A stretch of DNA of 64,000 nucleotides, from NCBI GenBank assembly GCA_021234155.1, contig JAJEKV010000041.1, forward strand, positions 9,569,018 to 9,633,017, written 5' to 3'. Below the pieces are notes generated by a model. That model was not told the DNA's origin and did no database searches. It was given only the letters and a program-made list of their open reading frames with translations. A program made the position numbers and the translations under genes. Position 1 is the stretch's first letter. Each line of letters opens with the position of its first letter. Positions 58,174 to 64,000 of the stretch are shown here, piece by piece. Origin of the DNA: Isoetes taiwanensis (lineage: Eukaryota; Streptophyta; Lycopodiopsida; Isoetales; Isoetaceae).

Positions 58174-58710
58174 GTAAGCTGATCTTGTTAAAATAATCCT
58201 GTGTTAGGCCTTTGACACGTTTCAAGATTTTGTTTTAGCCAAATCGATGTTAGAAAGTTCTAGAGAGGTTAACCGGTTGGTTTAACAGACTCTCAGAGAA
58301 GGAAGAAAGAAATTGTTGTTGTTCTTAATGTAGGGGAATTAAGAAAGGACAAGATACGAAAAGGATTGTCCTGGGTAGTTGGAGTCTAGAAGATATGGAG
58401 CAAGAAAAGCATGTTTTGCAAATGATCAAAAAGATCCATCTCCAAGTTGACAAAGAGAAGGCAGAAGAAGCCTAAGAGATAAAGGGCGAATTCAGATTGG
58501 TCGTCTGAAAGATAAGTAAACTAAACAAGTTTATGTGTGCCTGTAATTGCTAGTTTGAGCATAGTTTTGATTTGAGTTAAGAAAAGAGTTTCTTTTTCCA
58601 ATGAATGTTGCTCTAGAGTTTAGAAGGGGGGCAACGTGGATCGCAAAGACGTAAGCCAAACCCTTAGAATTGTTAAAGGGCGATGGTAAGTTTACCAAAT
58701 TTAGGAGAAA

Positions 58711-58850
58711 TCCTTTCAAAGCAGATAGTCAGGTGACTAGCTTGGAAAGAAAGGTGGTTATTCCAGCAAAGCGGATAGTCAGTTGACTAGCTTTGGGAAA
58801 GATTGTTATTTTCCCTAAGGCAGATGATCGAGGACGATCAGCCTTGGGAA
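58711..58850 (+). ncRNA. Three tandem 50-bp hairpin units before the polypurine tract
   Basis: Units centred on 58713-58748, 58761-58800 and 58811-58850 each fold on themselves. Lower stems: CTTTC/GAAAG, AAAGC/GCTTT and AAGGC/GCCTT. Upper stems: TAGTCA/TGACTA in the first two and TGATCG/CGATCA in the third. The third unit differs from the others on both arms in matching ways, which keeps the pairing. Role in the RNA of the element (packaging, dimerisation, stability) is inference. Confidence 0.6.
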
Positions 58851-58860
58851 GGGAAGGAAT

Positions 58861-59556
58861 TGTTACGGCACGTTCAGAGGAAGGATTTGCAGAGACAAAC
58901 ACAGAGGCAAGGGTTTTTAGTTAAATATTTGGTAACTTTGATTGATTGTTAGAAGTCCTAAAGTTACAATCAAAATAAAGGAACTATTGAAATCTAAAAA
59001 AAAAAAGGCAACTGCCTGCTAAAAAAGGCTAAAGTCGCAGAGAGATCTATAAATAGAACCGAAACTTTAGTTGGACATATCTCTGCAACTAGAGCTCCGA
59101 TTGAAGCGACCTTTAGCTCGTTGGAACCGGCTCGGAGTCTAGTTTTCGAATTAGGGTGGCATATTCTGTAGTTCATTTGTATGAGAGAGTAATAGCCAAA
59201 AACGTGACAAAGGGTCACAGATCACTGCCATAGCGACACCACAGATCTGCAATTGCTTTTATGATGTGTGGCTACTTGGAGTAGCTAGATTAGTCTGGAA
59301 GTGCTTGCGGGTGATAAAAGCCGGATTGCTTTGTAGAACTTCTGATAATCTTGTTGTGGAATTCCAGAGAATCCCAGATATCCAGCTTAGCAGACTCTCA
59401 GAATTGGGAAGAAATTGAGCTTAGTCTTGCCGTGTTTGCAAATCAGAGCCCGATTGGGTGGAGAAGTTGTGCCGTAAGAGCTTGATCTGGAGTTTCCAGG
59501 TTGTTTTGATTGACCGTGTTTGATAGTTTTGCAGACAGGAAAGACCATTTGTATCC
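58861..59556 (+). repeat. 3' LTR of small non-autonomous LTR element
   Basis: Partner of 57438-58158; starts directly after the polypurine tract. Its last base is C where the other LTR has A. The right GTGTA duplication follows. Confidence 0.9.
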
Positions 59557-59920
59557 GTGTAACCCTAAACCAGTGTTGTTGTGTCTTGATTTAGTAAATC
59601 TAATTTGATAATAAGACAAACCCATAGATCCAAACCTCCAAGATCGCTAGTAACAACCCTTGAAATTGTCCCTACATTCTTCACTGTGAAATATGGTCCA
59701 TATTTGTTTGTGATAATGTTACGCACTAACCCCTCTAGTGCCAACCGACAAGCTAAAGGGGTGGATACTTATTGGGCCCTAACTTCTCCAAGATTTTATC
59801 CCATGCCCTACTATGTTCATAGAATTCCTTCCCTCCTAGACGATGCTTGCCCTCAAGCATGTGGCCGGCCCAAACCACGAGAGGAAACAGACACTCTCAC
59901 CAACTGGGAATCGAACATGT

Positions 59921-60300
59921 GCTCTGATACCAATGTTACAAACCTCACAAGAGGCCAAGTATGGCTACCATGAACCCCATGAGTTTCCCACTCCTTGAGT
60001 CCCTTGGGCTTCCCACACCAAACTTGCGTTCATCCCTCAGATCCATAGTGCAATTCCCAATCGTTCCCAGAACGATTCTATCTGGTCTCCCTTCCTTGAG
60101 ATCTACGATCTCTTATATACTATACCAACTCTAGTGCCATGCCGCCACACATGCCACTTGTCCTTCAAGCCTATAATCCTTAGATTTAATGGTCCTACAT
60201 GACCTAGGGCCCAACATATGTATGTAACATACCTATATGACCTAGGGCCTAACATATGTACATAACATACCTTCCCATTCAAATCCTCGGTCCCCAAGAA
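59921..60300 (-). mobile_element. LTR end with primer-binding site of a minus-strand LTR element
   Basis: Minus strand TGGTATCAGAGC at 59921-59932 follows an LTR-like end TTGTAACA at 59934. The LTR side extends to at least 60276 and includes a 38-bp tandem pair (60201-60238, 60239-60276). Its outer boundary is not clear. The internal side (59562-59920) has no recognised coding sequence. Confidence 0.55.
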
Positions 60301-60479
60301 TCATGAAATATATGTATTTTGAAAACCCATTCCTTAGGTTACCTTGTGGTCATGGTTTCGTCCTCTAGTCCCTTTGAAAACTCGTTCCTTGGATCACTGT
60401 GTCATCGTAATTTCGTCCTCTAGTCCCTTAATATCACTAGCAGTGACTGTCAATCCTAGTGCGAGTCTCGACTTGAGAA

Positions 60480-61065
60480 ACTCCATGCTCTTCAATCAGA
60501 TCTTCGACACCATCTTCTCTGGGTACAGGAGCGCTATCGGCATTATGCCGATTTGCAAGCAGGAAGCTCCTACATTTCATGTTGGTGACCTTGTTTGGCT
60601 TCTTCATAGGGACCTCGGCCCTACCTCACATCCCTGCAAGAAGCTTGACTATCATCGCCTCAATCCTTACTGAATCACGACCCAGATCAACAATATGGCA
60701 TTTTGGCTCGAGTTCCCTCCAGTTGTTCGTCTCCATCCAGTATTTCATGTTTTGCTATTGGAGCCCAGTTAATCCTTTCCCGGATCATGTTCCTCCGCTG
60801 CCACCACCAGTGGAAATTGATGATTATGAGGAGTTAGAGGTTTGAGAGATTTTGGACTTCAAGTCTGCGTCGATGATTGTATTACTTTGTCGATTGGGAA
60901 GGTTACTCACCAAGAGATAGAACCTGGGAGCCTGTCGAGAATCTGACTAATGCTCCTGATAAAATTGCGGAGTTTCACCGACGTTACCCGGATAAGCCAA
61001 GTTCGAGTACCCTGGCTCTGGCTCCAGCTCCAAGGACTCATCATTGTCGGAGGGGGATGGCATGG
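60480..61065 (+). pseudogene. Chromovirus integrase C-terminus with chromodomain
   Basis: Plus strand: FHVGDLVWLLHRDLG at about 60575-60620, FPPVVRLHPVFHVLLLEP near 60710-60770, then YFVDWEGYSPRDRTWEP and LTNAPDKIAEFHRRYP (60880-61000), a clear chromodomain. Stops and frame changes separate the parts. It ends in the purine-rich GGAGGGGGATGG before the LTR at 61066. Everything 5' of the integrase C-terminus is missing. Confidence 0.85.
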
Positions 61066-61420
61066 TGTGACGACCATATGGATATCCATGTCAAATGAGT
61101 ATTCTACTCAGATGTAAGGGATTGTCGTCACACGGATGCAAAAAAATAATTGCATAAGGCAGGGTTTGAACTCGTAGCCTTCTAGCTGCAAGTCATCCAC
61201 CTTTGCCAAGTGCGCTTCTGATACTTCTTAAAAAGATTCCCTCACATCTTCTTTGCTAGTCTTAAGCCTTCTAGGTATCTCTCTCATATTCTTGCTTGCC
61301 GGGCCATTGTATTTTGCTTCTTCAGCATATATCAGATTCTTTGTCAATCTTGACATATTTCTTTTGCATTTCTTGCGCATTCTTCGTGTATTTTCTTTGT
61401 TTTTGCATACGTTCATGACA
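61066..61420 (+). repeat. LTR of the plus-strand chromovirus, short form
   Basis: Starts TGTGACGACC, ends GTTCATGACA, the same ends as the G1 LTR at 25593-26083. It is about 135 bp shorter: the part equivalent to 25760-25910 (heat-shock element and TATA box) is missing. It abuts the RT frame of a minus-strand gypsy fragment at 61421. Confidence 0.8.
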
Positions 61421-62700
61421 GTAGCCTGCTAAACCAAGGAAGCTCCTCACATCGTGGATGTTCTTTGGGGTCGGCCATTCCACTATCACTTGGATCTTTG
61501 CTGGATCAGTTGAAATATCCTTCGGTGAGATGATATGTCTCGAATACACTACTCTGCTTGTTACAGAATGGCACTTAGACATCTTACCATAGAGTTTATG
61601 CCTTCTCAACTTCGTGAGAATTCTTCTCAAATGTAGGACATGCTCTTCCAAAATTCGGCTATAGACCAAGATATTATCGAAGAAGACAATTACAAAGTCA
61701 TTGAGGAACTCACAAAATACATCGTTCATAAGCCTCATGAATGTTGCTAGGACATTGGTCAATCCAAAAGGCATTACCTAAATTCACAGTGCCCACATCT
61801 TATTCTGAAAACCATCTTATGAACATTTTCCTCCATTCGAATCTGATAACCTGATCTTAAGTCGACTTGGAGTTGATCCATCAGGTCATCTGCTCTAGGT
61901 TACATATCCTTAATGATGCGCTTATTCTATTGACGATAGTCAATGCACATCCGTAGGCTCTCATCTTTATTTTTAACAAAAGGGAAGACACTAGGTCTAA
62001 TGAACCCTAAATCTAGAAGCTCTTGGAGTTGCTTCTTCAACTCGCCAATTCATAGGTGCTCATCCTGTATGGCGCCTTACTTGCTAGCTTGGTGCCTGGT
62101 TTAAGTGCAATCTTCCACTCTACTCCTTTATAAGGCAAAAGTTTCTTAATTTCCTCGGGAAACAAACCATGGAACTCCTTAATAAGCCACGTAACTTGCT
62201 TGGGCAGCTTATTCAGGGTCTCAATTTTGGTGTTGCCTTTGGTGTCGGGGTCCATCGTTTTCAATCTGAAAATATATGTTATCTCATCTCTTTGTATGTT
62301 CTTAAGCAACTTTTTACTTGACATGCATTGCATTTATTAAAATTTGCTTCTTACCTTGGACTTCTATCTTTTTTTCCATTTGAAGCAATTAGAATGAGTC
62401 TCCTCTTCCCACAATCAATCAATGCTCCTGCTAGAATAAGGTATTCCATCCCAACTATAAGGTTATAATGGTCTATATTCATCAATTCTATGCCTAAACC
62501 CACAGAGATTCTTAGCAATTCTATGTCGAGGTTCAACCTCTTGCTGTCTCTGTGGCAAATAGTGTCGCTTGCCATTAGCACTAGTCGTAGCTTTGACTTC
62601 AAAGTCCTACCCTTAATTAACTCCACTAGCCTGAGAGAGGCAAAATTGTGGGTGTTTCCTGACATGATTTCTCTTTGTGCTAGAACTTATGATATTATCT
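61421..62700 (-). pseudogene. Minus-strand gypsy pol fragment: protease region and RT
   Basis: In order on the minus strand: protease-like region (62351-62665, GLGIELMNIDHYNLIVGMEY), the RT run-up (WKIALKPGTKLASKAPYRM near 62080), [13 protein letters not shown] near 61950, [20 protein letters not shown] at 61720-61774, the catalytic box as FFDNI near 61680 (normally DD), and [12 protein letters not shown] near 61430 where the plus-strand LTR cuts it. Several frame changes. It resembles G2 RT more than G1 RT. Confidence 0.85.
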
Positions 62701-62720
62701 GGTCTGTATTTTTATGTTAG

Positions 62721-64000
62721 TTGTTGCTTAAAAACAAGAATACCGCTTAAATTTAAGGATGCTTCTTCCAGGCTATCCGCTATTAAGAGTGCCATCTAGT
62801 GTTGCTGGGTTTCTTAAGAATATAAAGACTCTATCTCTAAAAAATCTGTACAAATGTTGGTTTACATACATGATAGAAATTAGGTAGACTTAACTCTGTG
62901 CGTTGTGAAGCTAGAATCCAGATCATAGAGGCAGAAAATGAATAAAAGCTTATAGTAGGGATTGCACAGAGAGTTTGCTTGTAAGAATAAGCCTAATATT
63001 AAGTGGTTTGAACTGCTCAATTTAAGTTTGCGGTGTTTCAAGATTTTTTGCGTGTTTCAAGATTTGCAAATAAGCTTTGAGGCACAATTTAAAACAAAGT
63101 AGCACGTTGAAAACATTTTCAAAATTGTTAAAAGATATAGGTATTTGTCATACCACTTTGAATGGTTCAGTAGCAATTTCGTGAGTCTTACCTCTGTGCT
63201 ATCTACAAAAAGGTAACAGGTGGAAATCGGTGGTCTACAGCTAGATGAATCCCTGTAAATATAGACTTATCATCACAGAACTACAGTGAATATCTGCTAC
63301 AGTGTTCTCAGCAATGCCAATGCTACATTACTGGAGGCGTTTCAATGTCATTGGGTTGAAAACGAAGTTGAAAACGGAGTTTTGGTCATTCCTATCTATT
63401 AGTTCCTATCTATTAGGAAAACATTGTGCTTTAGACAATATCTTCTATCTTGAATGAGCTCCCACGAATTTATCACATGCCGAATAGTATAGCTAGAGAG
63501 AAAGGATGCCGTTGCATTCATCCAGCATGATCCACATGTTAAAGATTGGTATTGTCTTATATTTCTAACTTAATGAAGAGTTCGAATGCAAACTCAATGC
63601 AAATAAAGTTAAAAAAAGAGTTCGAATGCTGAATGCAAAGAAAGTTAAAAAAAGTCCATGCCTTGCCGTCGTTTACTAGAGAAGAAAGAAATGGGAATAG
63701 CTCGTCGTGGTCCCGCCTATTGATTTTTTATTTTCATTGGTTCTATAACATTCAATAGGACTAAGGGTCCATGGCAATAAATACATGAGCATCACAAAAT
63801 CCTCCATTATTATGTAAGCTTAAAATGTTTTTCGTCTTCAATCATGAGGTAACTATCATTAGGTGGTTCCTTCATAGCCAAATTATTTGGATTATTATTG
63901 AGCTAGGCTAGACCATTATGTATTTGTTATGCAAGTATGCTTGCATTTATAGGTGTTCAACTTGAAATCTTAGAATACATTCTATTGACAATGGCATCCC
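62721..64000. other. AT-rich end of the window without a gene
   Basis: A short imperfect tandem repeat (GAGTTCGAATGC... then AAAGTTAAAAAAAG) lies at about 63577-63655. No coding frame or RNA gene is supported. Confidence 0.45.

Larger units (their letters stand above)
57438..59556 (+). mobile_element. Small non-autonomous LTR retrotransposon (2.1 kb)
   Basis: Two LTRs, a primer-binding site (TGGTTATCAGAGC at 58161-58173), a polypurine tract (GGGAAGGGAAGGA, 58845-58858) and a 5-bp target duplication GTGTA. The 700-bp interior has no gag or pol; only a 27-codon frame starting at 58395 (MEQEKHVLQMIKK) stands out. It resembles TRIM/SMART-type elements in layout but with longer LTRs. Proteins for its movement would have to come from another element. 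Confidence 0.9.

Overview
The window is AT-rich plant nuclear DNA, almost certainly from a flowering plant. The evidence is one intron-containing housekeeping gene for an RNA polymerase III subunit (RPC4) sitting in a dense, nested field of typical plant mobile elements: Ty3/gypsy chromoviruses, Ty1/copia elements, L1-like LINEs, a PIF/Harbinger transposon, a MITE and a small non-autonomous LTR element. Nothing bacterial, organellar or viral was seen. No rRNA or tRNA gene was recognised. Monocot or dicot cannot be decided.

Layout. 1-4239: no recognisable gene; a 96-bp tandem repeat, a duplicated exon-like segment and a hairpin. 4240-8818: gypsy LTR remnants (one reverse, one forward), a 5'-truncated LINE tail, and two solo arms of an unclassified TIR element. 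8934-14110: degraded gag-like, LINE and hypothetical retroelement ORFs, all on the minus strand. 14110-26083: one minus-strand chromovirus (here G1: LTR, gag, protease, RT, RNase H, integrase), interrupted by a 1.9-kb TIR element with an 8-bp target duplication (15946-17854) and by a nearly complete copia element with matching LTRs, PBS and 5-bp target duplication (18429-24043). Its LTR carries a six-unit heat-shock element upstream of a TATA box. 26084-28854: older LTR remnant and low-complexity AT-rich DNA. 28855-35311: two 0.9-kb direct repeats bearing a broken host-gene-like fragment, flanking a deleted copia element and a heat-shock-like promoter. 35311-41314: plus-strand chromovirus (G2) with RT/RNase H and chromodomain, into which an inverted copy of its own 3' end has been placed, and a tandemly duplicated LTR end.

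41315-46060 holds mainly unassigned DNA with hairpins and two exon-like stretches. 46061-51189 is the RPC4 gene on the minus strand. I could join ten exons by reading frame and splice signals; a short segment between two of them is missing. Its large intron holds a LINE fragment. A PIF/Harbinger element (51519-56401, TAA target duplication) lies about 330 bp upstream of the start codon. 56805-57203 is a MITE. 57438-59556 is a small LTR element with PBS, polypurine tract and 5-bp target duplication, whose interior ends in three successive hairpins. 59921-62700 holds pieces of three more LTR elements. 62721-64000 shows no gene.

All functional statements come from reading translations and motifs by eye; boundaries of degraded elements are approximate.
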